A stretch of DNA of 64,000 nucleotides from contig CASIAI010000008.1 in NCBI GenBank assembly GCA_949372655.1, positions 1 through 64,000 of the forward strand. Direction: 5' to 3'. This DNA comes from Candidatus Poseidoniaceae archaeon. GTDB taxonomy: Archaea > Thermoplasmatota > Poseidoniia > Poseidoniales > Poseidoniaceae. Shown one piece after another: positions 34,453-43,505 of this stretch (positions are counted from its first letter, which is position 1; each line of letters begins with the position of its first letter). A program made the translations under genes and the position numbers. The notes beneath the pieces were generated by a model, which searched no databases, was not told the DNA's origin, and saw nothing but the letters and a program-made list of their open reading frames with translations.

Positions 34453-37275
34453 TTGACTGAACAAGACATATCTGTTGATGAAGTCTATTGGCAAAAAAAA
34501 TGGTCTGATTCAAAAATCTTCGAAGCCAAGATAAGTGGTGAAAAACCACAATTTTACTGTTTAGAAATGTACCCTTACCCATCTGGTAAAATGCATATGG
34601 GGCACGTTAGAAACTACTCTATCGGAGACGCTGTTGCGAGATATAAGCGAATGATGGGTTTTGATGTACTCTATCCCATGGGATTCGATTCATTTGGAAT
34701 GCCTGCTGAAAATGCTGCTATCAAAGAAGGCAGACATCCCTATGATATCACAGAAATGAATATGGCTTCAATAACTAAACAGATTAAGAGAATGGGTTTT
34801 TCTTATGATTGGACAAGGTTAGTCAAAAGTCATGACCCCAACTACTACAAATGGAATCAATGGTTTTTCACAAAGTTCATGGAGAATGGTTTGGCATACC
34901 AAGAATTCGCTCCAGTAAATTGGTGTGGGTCTTGTAATACTGTACTTGCTAATGAACAAATCAAAGCTGGAAGGTGCTGGAGATGTAATGGACCTGTCGT
35001 TCAAAAAGAAATGAATCAATGGTTTCTTGACACACCTAAATACGCTCAAGAATTAGTTGATGGTTTAGATGACATCGATTTCCCAGAAAACGTCGCTGCA
35101 ATGCAAAAAGATTGGATTGGACGTTCGGAGGGCGCTGAAATTATCTTTACTGTTGAAGGTTCAGGTGAAGAGATCAAGGTTTTTACTACACGACCTGACA
35201 CCCTCTTTGGTGCTACTTTTATCACCTTAGCACCTGAACACGAACTCTCCAAAATATTGGTTGAAGGAACCGAGTTTGAAACCAATTGGCAGGAATTATA
35301 TGATGAAGTCTCCATAATGACTGAATTTGACCGGATTAAGAATATGAACAAGAAAAAGGGAGCGCCTCTTGGAAAGAATGCTATACATCCGCTAACCGGT
35401 GAAAAAATTCCAATATGGACTGGTAACTTTGTAATCGCCTCCTATGGAACTGGGGCTGTTATGGCAGTACCTGCTCACGATGAGAGAGATTTTGACTTCG
35501 CAAGTAAATACGGCATCAACATAAAGCGTGCATTGGTGATTGAAGAAAATACTCTTCCTGAAGGAGAAATGAAAAAGGCAGAAACCGATTTTGGATGGAT
35601 GGTTAATTCACCACTAGAAGGGTTTGACGGCCTATATGGAGAAGATGCTAAATCAGCAGTTATTCAAGCCTTAGAAAAAGATGGAAAAGGAAATCAAACT
35701 ATCAATTGGAAGATTAGACCCTGGTTAGTTTCACGACAAAGATACTGGGGCACACCAATTCCCGTCATTCACTGTTCTAAGTGTGGCGTGGTTCCTGTAC
35801 CAGAAGACCAATTGCCCGTTGAACTACCGCGAAATGTCACTTTTGGAGAAGGGAACCCATTGGCAAATTGTGAAGAATTCGTCAATGTTGAGTGCCCCAA
35901 ATGTGGGATTCAAGCAAAAAGAGAAACTGATACAATGGATACTTTTGTTGATTCCTCATGGTATTTCATGCGCTTTACTGATGCTCAAAATAATTCACAA
36001 TGTTTCTCCGAAGATGTAGTTAATCACTGGATGAATGTTGATTTTTATTGTGGCGGAATTGAACACGCTCAGATGCACCTTATTTATGCAAGATTTTGGA
36101 CTAAAGCACTACGTGACCTTGGATTGCATTCAATCGATGAACCATTCAATCAATTACTATGTCAAGGGATGGTCAATAAGCAAGCCCCATGGTGTGAAGT
36201 TTGTTCAATCACCCTCTCAGTAGACCATATTGGAGATCCATGCCCTCATTGCGGTGGTGAATTAGGATTACGCTCCGCAAAAATGAGTAAGTCATTAGGC
36301 AATACAGTTTCTCCAGAAGATATGATTGAAAAGTTCGGCGCTGATACTGTAAGATTGTTTATCCTATTTGCAGCAAATCCTACCGCTGGAATGGATTGGT
36401 CGGATACTGCTTTGGAGGCTAATTATAGAGTTATGTTACAACTTATGGCAATCCCTGACCAAATCCTTTCTTGGGGCAATCAGCAAACTAGTATCGATAC
36501 TTGGCTAGAAGCCCGAATTAAACAACGTATGGAAGAGTTCCAAATTTCAATGGATAAATATGACTTGAGACGTGCTGTTGAAATATCCCATTATGAACTG
36601 ATTAAGGATATGAATTGGTATATCCGTAGAGGTGGAAATAATGGGGACTTAGGAAAACAACTTCTGTCCTCTTGGTCTCACCTTCTTTCGATTTCAACAC
36701 CTCACCTCGCTGAAGAATGGTGGAGAGCACTAGGGAATCAAACTCTGATTGCGGATACTGTTTATTCACCCCTTGAAAAGATTACAACTACAGAACAATC
36801 TGTATTAGATGAAGAATATGTAATGAGGAATATCCTAGAAAATGCAAGAAAAGTCAAATCTATCGCCGAGCGTCATTTAGATGGTGCGGCAAAAAAGCTC
36901 ACACTGACTATTTCTCCTGAGTGGAAGAAAAAGCTTGCAATAATGGCTATTGAGTATGTCAGTGATGGTGGGAATGTCAAGGCATTCATGTCACAATTAA
37001 AAGAATCTGAATTATCAAATCTAGAAAACTCTGGAGAAATTTATGCCTTTTGGGGCAAGAAGATGCTACCTCAGGTCTTCAAATGGGATGATAAATCAAA
37101 GTTGTTGATCTGTGGAAGGACCGATGAATTAAAATTGCTTTCTGAAAGGAAAAGTTTCCTCATGTCAGAGCTTGATTTAGATGAAGTAGTAATAATTTCA
37201 AGTGAAGATAGTTTAGATGATACCGGAAGAATAAATTCTGCAATGCCGTTAAGCCCTGCTATTATCTATGCGTGA
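34453..37275 (+). CDS. leuS: Leucyl-tRNA synthetase, bacterial type
   Basis: 940-residue class I aminoacyl-tRNA synthetase that charges tRNA-Leu. The HIGH-like motif is HMGH at residues 48-51 within PYPSGKMHMGHVRNYSIGD, and KMSKS lies near 610-614. Between them are the zinc-binding Cys blocks (CGSCNTVLANE, CWRCNGP, a second set near 440-490) and the CP1 editing domain (TTRPDTLFGATF, GTGAVMAVPAHDERD). The GFDSFGMPAENAAI block and the position of the editing insert match bacterial rather than archaeal/eukaryotic LeuRS. The only reasonable start is TTG at 34453, since a stop lies 12 bases upstream in frame. It leads a plus-strand run that continues with the SRPBCC gene. Confidence 0.95.
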   Translation: MTEQDISVDEVYWQKKWSDSKIFEAKISGEKPQFYCLEMYPYPSGKMHMGHVRNYSIGDAVARYKRMMGFDVLYPMGFDSFGMPAENAAIKEGRHPYDITEMNMASITKQIKRMGFSYDWTRLVKSHDPNYYKWNQWFFTKFMENGLAYQEFAPVNWCGSCNTVLANEQIKAGRCWRCNGPVVQKEMNQWFLDTPKYAQELVDGLDDIDFPENVAAMQKDWIGRSEGAEIIFTVEGSGEEIKVFTTRPDTLFGATFITLAPEHELSKILVEGTEFETNWQELYDEVSIMTEFDRIKNMNKKKGAPLGKNAIHPLTGEKIPIWTGNFVIASYGTGAVMAVPAHDERDFDFASKYGINIKRALVIEENTLPEGEMKKAETDFGWMVNSPLEGFDGLYGEDAKSAVIQALEKDGKGNQTINWKIRPWLVSRQRYWGTPIPVIHCSKCGVVPVPEDQLPVELPRNVTFGEGNPLANCEEFVNVECPKCGIQAKRETDTMDTFVDSSWYFMRFTDAQNNSQCFSEDVVNHWMNVDFYCGGIEHAQMHLIYARFWTKALRDLGLHSIDEPFNQLLCQGMVNKQAPWCEVCSITLSVDHIGDPCPHCGGELGLRSAKMSKSLGNTVSPEDMIEKFGADTVRLFILFAANPTAGMDWSDTALEANYRVMLQLMAIPDQILSWGNQQTSIDTWLEARIKQRMEEFQISMDKYDLRRAVEISHYELIKDMNWYIRRGGNNGDLGKQLLSSWSHLLSISTPHLAEEWWRALGNQTLIADTVYSPLEKITTTEQSVLDEEYVMRNILENARKVKSIAERHLDGAAKKLTLTISPEWKKKLAIMAIEYVSDGGNVKAFMSQLKESELSNLENSGEIYAFWGKKMLPQVFKWDDKSKLLICGRTDELKLLSERKSFLMSELDLDEVVIISSEDSLDDTGRINSAMPLSPAIIYA

Positions 37276-37291
37276 ATGGATGTGAAGAGTT

Positions 37292-37813
37292 ATGGATTCA
37301 CCCAATGGTGTTTGGCGAAAAGCGCTAACTGCTGAAGAATCACGTAAAGTTGCAATCAATATTATCGATTTGGATAATTGGCCACAATGGAATTCTACAG
37401 CCCAGCGTATTTTATCAGAAAGTAGAGGTGTCTTGCTTGAAGGGAATCGCTTTGATTTACATCGTGTTGAAAGGCAGCAATTGATTGAAGAAATGTGGGA
37501 AGTGACTAAAATTCGTAATGGGCAAAGTCCTGAATTTACAGAGATCCGCTTTAATTGGTTGGGTCAGACCTCTAATGGGAAAAAAAGTGGCAATGCATTG
37601 AAATCTCTAACATTGGAAGTTACGGTTCTCTGCCAAGACGATGGCGGGGTAGAAATCGCTGCTTGGTGGCAGACTAGTAGATGGTCAAGACTGTTCAAGA
37701 GTAAGGTTGACAATAGTGCTAAGCATATTGCCAAGCAATGGTTAGAAGACCTTACACAAAAAGCTATAATTGAAATAAAACCAATCGCTGAAAAGTTGTA
37801 TGAAGAAGAATAA
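37292..37813 (+). CDS. SRPBCC (START-like) superfamily protein
   Basis: 173-residue soluble protein. The early block INIIDLDNWPQWN is the usual opening of SRPBCC/polyketide-cyclase folds, where a helix and Trp-rich turn lead into the hydrophobic cavity. The later strand pattern (EIRFNWLGQTSNG, then TLEVTVLCQDDGG and EIAAWWQTSRWSR) and the C-terminal helix fit as well. It would bind a small hydrophobic molecule. It follows leucyl-tRNA synthetase by 16 bases and precedes the TPD nuclease by about 42, so co-transcription is likely. The ligand is unknown. Confidence 0.6.
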   Translation: MDSPNGVWRKALTAEESRKVAINIIDLDNWPQWNSTAQRILSESRGVLLEGNRFDLHRVERQQLIEEMWEVTKIRNGQSPEFTEIRFNWLGQTSNGKKSGNALKSLTLEVTVLCQDDGGVEIAAWWQTSRWSRLFKSKVDNSAKHIAKQWLEDLTQKAIIEIKPIAEKLYEEE

Positions 37814-37855
37814 TCAATCGTAGTATTGATGGAGGGTCGCCTGTAACCTCGTATT

Positions 37856-38938
37856 GTGGCAGAGAAAAAAGACCAAGCGAAATCTCCGCCACAGGGCAAA
37901 GCGAAAAAGAAAAAGTACTCTGATAGGCGCCCTAGAAGTAACTCTAAAAGTAGACCATACGGGACTACTCCAAAACAAAACCGTATAGAAAGAAATAAAG
38001 ATATGATCAAAGAAATGGAGGAAAAAGCCCAACAGCGCTTTACAATTAGTCCTCCATTGATGGGTTTTCCTGAAGAAACAATCGAACCACGTAAGTTTTC
38101 TTTCTCTTGGCCGATATCACCCGTCCCTCTAAAAGAGGAGGCTGATATGGCAAAAGTAGTAATCCGCAAAGGAGAGTTTGGATGGCTAGATGATGCGAGA
38201 GTAGATGAAATCGCAGAAATTGTCAAAAAAAGAGATATGACATTAGACCAAGTTCTATCTCTACGTTCTGCCTTATTACAACAAAAAACCGTATACGGCC
38301 ATGGTAGACTTAAATCGCGCTCTAAAGTATTACTTAGATTATACAATGAAGGAGTAAATGTGGTAGACTTATCAAAGAGGTTTGATTTCCCTCCAATGAA
38401 TATTTTTCGAGTAATTCTTACTGAGAAGAAATGGTCTAAATCTAGAATAAAAGAATCACTACGTACTCCAAGTAAACTTTCACAGAGAGAACAGGAAGAA
38501 TTCGAAATGGCCGAGGCGGCTGACCGAGTATCGAATGTTGACCAAACAGAAACTCACATAAGAGCTGATTTATTTGAGGATATTCTTTCTGACTGGTTCG
38601 AGTCTAAAGGTGTTAGAATTAGACGCCAACCGGAAATGGTCTTAGAGCAAAAGCAAGAACTTGGCAGGCCAGTGAGGACTCCAGATATCTTATTGCTTGA
38701 CTTAGTAGAGATTAATGGTAAGCCAATCGCTTGGATTGACGCTAAGCATTTCTATGGCGCTGATGTAGACTTTCAAAGGAAAAAAATGGTTAAACAAATG
38801 AATCGTTATATCGAAGAGTGGGGTAGTGGAGCAATTGTTTATCGTCATGGTTTTAGTGAAAACTTATTCATTCCTGGATGCGCTCTACTGGATGCTAATG
38901 TATTAGATTTGGCAAGACTGAATCCTGATTCAGCCTGA
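37856..38938 (+). CDS. TPD-motif nuclease of the CDIN1/C15orf41 family
   Basis: 360-residue protein from a GTG at 37856. Residues 1-60 are strongly basic and probably disordered or nucleic-acid binding. A middle region holds helix-turn-helix-like segments (LLRLYNEGVNVVDLSKRFDFPPMNIFRVIL). The C-terminal part carries RTPDILLLD (about 271-279), then IAWIDAKHFYG, the PD-(D/E)xK-type catalytic pair of the TPD family. This matches the archaeal homologues of human CDIN1, the codanin-1 partner mutated in congenital dyserythropoietic anaemia. A nuclease role in DNA repair or replication is inferred. Its 3' end overlaps the pantoate kinase gene by nine bases. Confidence 0.8.
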   Translation: MAEKKDQAKSPPQGKAKKKKYSDRRPRSNSKSRPYGTTPKQNRIERNKDMIKEMEEKAQQRFTISPPLMGFPEETIEPRKFSFSWPISPVPLKEEADMAKVVIRKGEFGWLDDARVDEIAEIVKKRDMTLDQVLSLRSALLQQKTVYGHGRLKSRSKVLLRLYNEGVNVVDLSKRFDFPPMNIFRVILTEKKWSKSRIKESLRTPSKLSQREQEEFEMAEAADRVSNVDQTETHIRADLFEDILSDWFESKGVRIRRQPEMVLEQKQELGRPVRTPDILLLDLVEINGKPIAWIDAKHFYGADVDFQRKKMVKQMNRYIEEWGSGAIVYRHGFSENLFIPGCALLDANVLDLARLNPDSA

Positions 38939-39946
38939 GATTTTAGTTAGTTTCGAACCGATTCCTACTCGATCTAATTCCTTCGATACCATTTCTAACT
39001 CTTCTTGTTTCAAAGGAATGGATAGTTCTCTAGGTAATATTGCTAATGAGACTCCTAACATACAAAGCCTAATACTCACTTTGGCTTGTAATTCTAATTC
39101 TCTAATAATTTCTCTAACTGTATTGAGTAGATGTTTTCTCTCTGGCTCTTCGAGTAAATCAGATTCTTCTGCAAATATTCTCGACTGTTTTAGAATCTCT
39201 TTCCATTGTGAATGCCCCCAAGATTCTTTTTTCAGATTATTTACTGCTTTTTGGCCGGCAGATGTAATTTTATTTTGCCATTTTTCATTATCTATATATT
39301 TCGAAGTATGACGCTTTTCAGACGGTTGCCATGCTAATAAAATCTGTTGGGGACAGGCAAATCCTAATGCTCTTCCAGAAGCCCCTGGCGCCCCTGCTTG
39401 AAGTCTAATTTCCACTCCTCCTGCCGATATACCAAGTACATCACCTAGACCTGAACCATGCATTCTTTCTATTCGGTGGCATAATCGTAAGTATTGTCCT
39501 GCAAGTCCTTTCCCTGTTAGTTCTCTAAAAGCATAGGCGACTGCCACAAGGCCTGCTGCAGACATACCAAAACCTTGACTTGTAGGAAGATCTAAATTGA
39601 CTTCGATAGAATATGAATCTATCCTGTCGATTAATTTCGCATGACGTAACTCTTCTACTAAATCGGTATAGATCGAACTAGAATCGTTCATTGATTTGCC
39701 ATGCATATCAAAAATATTTATTTCTATCTCGCCTGCTTCAACTATTATTTTTTCATCGAGTGAAGCGCCTGCAGAAAGACCGGTTGTATCGCTAATTTTC
39801 TCGTCTTCAAGTTGTATAACTGTCGCTCTTACGCCATGATCAACATTGAAACCAGCACCTCTGCTACCTTGATTTCTCAATAGTCGGCCATCTTTCTCTA
39901 CGGTGAATAGTAGAGTGATATGTCCGCCAATCAATGTGTCTGACAT
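38930..39946 (-). CDS. Pantoate kinase (archaeal CoA pathway, GHMP family)
   Basis: 338 residues from the ATG at 39946. The frame is open to an ATG at 40015, but those extra 23 residues are hydrophobic and unlike the family, so I prefer the internal ATG; ATGs at 39982 and 39961 also exist. Archaeal pantoate kinase phosphorylates pantoate, replacing the bacterial order of pantothenate synthesis. Visible motifs are GGHITLLF and GSRGAGFNVDHGV at the N-terminus, LPTSQGFGMSAAGLVAVAYAF (GHMP phosphate loop) and HGSGLGDVLGISAGGVEIR. The next enzyme of the same pathway lies about 1 kb away at 41021, on the opposite strand, with the NadC-like gene between. Confidence 0.85.
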   Translation of the reverse strand: MSDTLIGGHITLLFTVEKDGRLLRNQGSRGAGFNVDHGVRATVIQLEDEKISDTTGLSAGASLDEKIIVEAGEIEINIFDMHGKSMNDSSSIYTDLVEELRHAKLIDRIDSYSIEVNLDLPTSQGFGMSAAGLVAVAYAFRELTGKGLAGQYLRLCHRIERMHGSGLGDVLGISAGGVEIRLQAGAPGASGRALGFACPQQILLAWQPSEKRHTSKYIDNEKWQNKITSAGQKAVNNLKKESWGHSQWKEILKQSRIFAEESDLLEEPERKHLLNTVREIIRELELQAKVSIRLCMLGVSLAILPRELSIPLKQEELEMVSKELDRVGIGSKLTKISG

Positions 39947-40072
39947 ATCCTTCCCATACATAGGCAAACCAATTACAGGCATGAATACTATGATGAAAAA
40001 TAGCCATAAAGTCATAAAATGAGACCTTTATCAAAGAGAGGATTTGAAGATAGATAACCTCTAGCATCAATC

Positions 40073-41008
40073 ATGGCGGCGAGTAATCCATTACCTCATA
40101 ACCGAGGTCATTTATTGTGGACTGCCGAAGATGGCCCAAGTCGAATGTTACTATCCAGTATGGATAGATGGGTCAGTACCATATTGGTTGATGATGGTAT
40201 CGAGATGCCCTTCATGGGAGGCAGTAATCAGAGTACTGCTACAATCATCTCTAAAGGAGATGGATTAATTGTTGGCACATCAATGATAGATCATTTGATT
40301 CAAATTTGGGCACCTTCAATTCAAATTTCATGGTTTGCAACGGATGGTAAGAAAGTCTCAGCTGGTGAAGAAGTCGCTGAACTGAATGGTGATAGGGATA
40401 CTTTGCTTGGAATGGAAAGAAGTATTCTTAATATCCTCGGTCAACTTTCTGGAATCGCTACAGAGACAAAACGTTGGACATCTTTGGCAAAAGGGCAAAT
40501 CGCTTGTACAAGGAAAACCATATGGGGGCTGCTGGATAAATGGGCAGTGCACATGGGTGGAGGTTTTACTCATAGGTTGAATAAGCATGATGCCCTTATG
40601 ATTAAAGAAAATGATCTTGCCACTATGATGCCTGAACTGGTGGATAATAATTCTAGAATTGCTACTTATCTCCAAGAAGTTGAAATCTCTTCAGTTGGTG
40701 CATTTCTTGAAATTGAGGTCCGAGAAGAAAAAGAAGCACTCACTGCCGCTGCCATTTGGAATCAACAAGAAGTCGAAGACAAACCTAAATTAGTCATTAT
40801 GCTAGATAACTTTGGACCTGAAAGAAGTAAGGATGTCGCCTCACAAATCACAGAAATGGGATTAAGAGAGTGTGTGATACTTGAAGCAAGTGGTGGAATT
40901 ATATTCGAAAATCTAACCGATTGGTATGAATGTGGATTAGATGTTCTTTCTACAAGCGCTCTAAATCGAGGAGTACCTCCTATGGACCTCTCTATGCTAC
41001 TAAATTAA
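40073..41008 (+). CDS. nadC: NadC-like nicotinate-nucleotide pyrophosphorylase
   Basis: 311-residue enzyme of the quinolinate phosphoribosyltransferase family, making nicotinate mononucleotide for NAD synthesis. The family layout is clear: NILGQLSGIATETKRW, the TRKT-x-x-GLLDKWAVHMGGG block, HRLNKHDALMIKEN, LVIMLDNFGPE and VILEASGGIIFEN, then STSALNRGVPPMDLSM. One oddity: the usual IK-D/E-NH signature reads IKEND here, with Asp replacing His, so the active site may be tuned differently. No nadA or nadB lies in the window. The phosphopantoate ligase follows with almost no gap, so NAD and CoA genes appear co-transcribed. Confidence 0.85.
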   Translation: MAASNPLPHNRGHLLWTAEDGPSRMLLSSMDRWVSTILVDDGIEMPFMGGSNQSTATIISKGDGLIVGTSMIDHLIQIWAPSIQISWFATDGKKVSAGEEVAELNGDRDTLLGMERSILNILGQLSGIATETKRWTSLAKGQIACTRKTIWGLLDKWAVHMGGGFTHRLNKHDALMIKENDLATMMPELVDNNSRIATYLQEVEISSVGAFLEIEVREEKEALTAAAIWNQQEVEDKPKLVIMLDNFGPERSKDVASQITEMGLRECVILEASGGIIFENLTDWYECGLDVLSTSALNRGVPPMDLSMLLN

Positions 41009-41020
41009 TTGGTGAATAAG

Positions 41021-41776
41021 ATGGATGATTTTGCCGCTGACCCCAGTCATCCAAGATATGAATCCTTACTAAAAAGACATCTTTTGGAGAACGCTGCTGA
41101 AAGAGGAATGCTAGCAGGGAGTGCTCTTATTGCACATGGAAGAGGAGAAGCTTACGACTATTTAATTGGTGAGAAAACCATCGAAAGTGCGATGATTGCT
41201 TCAAAATATGCACTCTCTAAATTGAAAAATACTAGTCGGGCTGTTATCAGCGTCAATGGAAATACTGCTGCTCTTGCAGGAGTAGACTTGATGAAACTAG
41301 CATCTCTACTCAGATGTCCAATAGAAGTGAATATTTTCTACCGTACTCCCGAAAGAATGTCTGTATTGCTAAAGCACCTTGAAGCTATTAAGCAAGAATA
41401 TGACTTGGATGTAGAAATTTTGGGTGCTACTCCTGATGCTCGTATTCCTGGTTTAGAAGGCCCTAGAGCAAAGTGTTGCCATGCAGGTATTTTTTCAAGT
41501 GATGTGATTCTAGTGCCCTTAGAAGATGGCGATAGATGTGAAGCCCTTGTTGCAATGGGAAAAACTGTGATTGTTGTTGATCTTAATCCATTATCAAGAT
41601 CTGCAAAGATGGGGAGTATCACTATTGTCGATGAAATCACGCGTGTGGCCAAAAACCTCGTCACAATGTTCGGAAATAATGAAGAAGTTCTTCAATTTGA
41701 TAATTCGGAAAACCTTCGTAATACATTAAATTACATCAATGAGTCATTAACTGAAATGTCTAATTCTATCGATTAA
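41021..41776 (+). CDS. 4-phosphopantoate-beta-alanine ligase (archaeal phosphopantothenate synthetase)
   Basis: 251-residue enzyme condensing 4-phosphopantoate with beta-alanine to phosphopantothenate, the archaeal route to coenzyme A. The family opening HPRYESLLKRHLLENA and the later NGNTAALAG, RTPERM, LGATPDARIPGLEGPRAKCC and DLNPLSRSA blocks are characteristic. In-frame TTG (41009) and GTG (41012) starts are also possible; I use the ATG at 41021 because it begins just before the conserved HPRYESL. It sits two to five codons behind the NadC-like gene. Together with pantoate kinase it completes the phosphorylated-pantoate branch. Confidence 0.92.
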   Translation: MDDFAADPSHPRYESLLKRHLLENAAERGMLAGSALIAHGRGEAYDYLIGEKTIESAMIASKYALSKLKNTSRAVISVNGNTAALAGVDLMKLASLLRCPIEVNIFYRTPERMSVLLKHLEAIKQEYDLDVEILGATPDARIPGLEGPRAKCCHAGIFSSDVILVPLEDGDRCEALVAMGKTVIVVDLNPLSRSAKMGSITIVDEITRVAKNLVTMFGNNEEVLQFDNSENLRNTLNYINESLTEMSNSID

Positions 41777-41809
41777 TGCTTACTAAATAGATAATGAAGG
41801 CGTAAAACT

Positions 41810-41820
41810 TTTATTTTAAT
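41810..41820 (+). promoter_or_regulatory. Candidate TATA element, near-leaderless promoter
   Basis: An AT-only stretch, TTTATTTTAAT, sits about 15-25 bases before the ATG at 41835. Archaeal TATA boxes lie about 25 bases before the transcription start, so the RNA would begin at or very near the start codon. The surrounding gap (41777-41834) is AT-rich in general, so the exact element is uncertain. Confidence 0.35.
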
Positions 41821-41834
41821 AATTTAAGTAATAC

Positions 41835-42461
41835 ATGAAGGAAATGACTCGAGAACCTGATATAAGCCCTAAAAAAGGTACTTTTGGAACTAGTATCTCA
41901 TTTGATTTAGATGAAACTCCTATACCTCAGCGTAGGTTTGGAAAAAGAGAAGTTCTGGCTGAAGGTAATCCAAATACAGAAGATTATGCTGAGATTTCTT
42001 GTCCAGGTTGTGGGCATGAATTAGAGGAAGAAGAATGGTTAGATGCACTTGTCGGATTCGTATCTGGCGCTCATGATTTTGAAATTGGAAATCCTGTTAG
42101 AGCACGTATTGTTCAAACATTGAAAAATGAGGCATCACGGATGAAAACTCCAACCGCTAGAGAAGATTGGGAACTTGCAGTGGTAAAAAGATTGATGAGT
42201 GAGATTGAACGCGTGGTTCAAGCAGAAATAAATCGAAATAAAAATGAAGAGAATGGCACGTCTCCTGAATTACTTGAATTGGAGCGCGAAGAATTAATTC
42301 GGGCGACTGAGGCTCATGTAAGGCAGACTATGGCCTATGAAATTCAAGAACAATTAATCATGGAATTACAACCTCAAATGGAGGTTCAAATCCGTGCACA
42401 ACTCGAACAAGAAATGTGGGCGCAATTTGAACAGGAATGGAAAAATAGGTCACAGAGTTAA
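41835..42461 (+). CDS. Conserved-looking protein with zinc-knuckle and long coiled coil, function unknown
   Basis: 208-residue soluble protein I do not recognise. Residues 1-50 look disordered. CPGCGHELEEEEW gives a single C-x2-C half-knuckle that may pair with a second copy in a dimer to bind zinc. From about residue 90 to the end the protein is almost entirely helical and acidic, with Glu/Gln-rich heptads (EIQEQLIMELQPQMEVQIRA), which suggests a coiled-coil dimer. It precedes the 42501 gene by about 40 bases, perhaps as part of one unit. No enzyme motif is visible. Confidence 0.55.
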   Translation: MKEMTREPDISPKKGTFGTSISFDLDETPIPQRRFGKREVLAEGNPNTEDYAEISCPGCGHELEEEEWLDALVGFVSGAHDFEIGNPVRARIVQTLKNEASRMKTPTAREDWELAVVKRLMSEIERVVQAEINRNKNEENGTSPELLELEREELIRATEAHVRQTMAYEIQEQLIMELQPQMEVQIRAQLEQEMWAQFEQEWKNRSQS

Positions 42462-42500
42462 TTTCAATGATACTCTTTTTGGTTGAGTGGAACTTTTTTG

Positions 42501-43157
42501 ATGAGAAATTCAAACCGAGTCTTCATAGGCTGTCACCAATCAAAGATATGTATGAGGGACGAGCGACTTCACATCGATTCAATGCCCGAGGAGATTCAAA
42601 GGTTGTGCGGAGTCATGAGTGGACTCGACCCTATGTGGACTCTAGAAGGTTGGCTAAAAGAACAGGCAACTATGACGATGGATTTGATATCATCTGATAT
42701 CTCCCGTGAGAAAAAGAAATCTGAACAGAGATTGAAAAGATTAGAGGATATTTCTAAAAGACTTAATCCAAGTACTGCTGAATTAATCGACTCTGGGCAA
42801 CGTAATTTATTTGATTGCTTCGACCTAGATTATGATAAATCAATGCTAGGACTTGGTGCAAGAGCAGTTATCAATGATGAGGCAAATCTCTCAGAATCTC
42901 ATCCAGTTAACACATTTCTAGAATTATTACCCGATAGCCAAGGCGATGACCCTTTGTTAGCAGTTGCATGCCAACTATTGCTAATGACTATTGAGGCAGA
43001 GATTGCAAAGGGAGAGCCTGTTGCGACTCTAATCAAAATTGTTTCAGAAATGGATTCTAGAGGAGTCACCTTCGAAGAAATTGATGAAGCATTGGAACAC
43101 TTGTTGATGAACGGCTCAATAGTAGAAATCGATGATGACTGCTTCGTTTTAATTTGA
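42501..43157 (+). CDS. Uncharacterised protein with C-terminal winged-helix-like domain
   Basis: 218 residues from the ATG at 42501; a TTG at 42483 and a later ATG at 42582 are alternatives, and the later one gives a cleaner N-terminus (MPEEIQRLCGVM). The middle is helical and acidic. The C-terminus reads IKIVSEMDSRGVTFEEIDEALEHLLMNGSIVEIDDDCFVLI without its first few residues, a pattern seen in archaeal winged helices such as those ending MCM or Sld5-like proteins, where a Gly-V-x-x-E-E-I-x-x-x-I-x-x-L helix is followed by an Ile-Val-Glu wing. Involvement in nucleic-acid transactions is possible but unproven. Confidence 0.5.
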   Translation: MRNSNRVFIGCHQSKICMRDERLHIDSMPEEIQRLCGVMSGLDPMWTLEGWLKEQATMTMDLISSDISREKKKSEQRLKRLEDISKRLNPSTAELIDSGQRNLFDCFDLDYDKSMLGLGARAVINDEANLSESHPVNTFLELLPDSQGDDPLLAVACQLLLMTIEAEIAKGEPVATLIKIVSEMDSRGVTFEEIDEALEHLLMNGSIVEIDDDCFVLI

Positions 43158-43183
43158 TTTATTCATAACGTCGAGGGTTTGTT

Positions 43184-43501
43184 ATGACGATGACTCGTAA
43201 ACAAGCCGCACAAAGATTACTAGATACGATTAAATCAAAGAAAAGAATGTATTTACGCGGCGTTTTTGCTATTGTACAAGCAATTATTGCCTCATCATTA
43301 ATTGGATACTTTACCTCTTGGCACTTCGGCTTAGCTGCTTTTCTATTGATGGGTTTACTAATTCAATTCGCATTTGACCGAATGAGTAATTCGATTAAAG
43401 CAAGTGAAATTAATGCCATTAAGTCTCTGAGGTGGAACGAAGAGAGTTTGGAAAAAGACGACCTTGAAGATACTCTAAACTTGATAATCAATAAAGGATG
43501 A
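43184..43501 (+). CDS. Small two-span membrane protein, function unknown
   Basis: 105-residue protein. The basic N-terminus (residues 1-22) probably faces the cytoplasm. Two hydrophobic spans follow at about 24-44 and 46-64. The rest is charged and cytoplasmic. The start is the ATG at 43184; an ATG two codons later is also possible. The next gene starts four bases after its stop and encodes another two-span protein with a charged tail, so they are probably co-translated and may form a complex. No known family is apparent. Confidence 0.55.
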   Translation: MTMTRKQAAQRLLDTIKSKKRMYLRGVFAIVQAIIASSLIGYFTSWHFGLAAFLLMGLLIQFAFDRMSNSIKASEINAIKSLRWNEESLEKDDLEDTLNLIINKG

Positions 43502-43505
43502 GATT

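Noticed and set aside
37564-38346. Long open frame on the minus strand (about 260 codons)
   Set aside because: It lies antisense to the SRPBCC and TPD nuclease genes, both of which have recognisable motifs, and its translation is Ser/Phe-rich without any domain.
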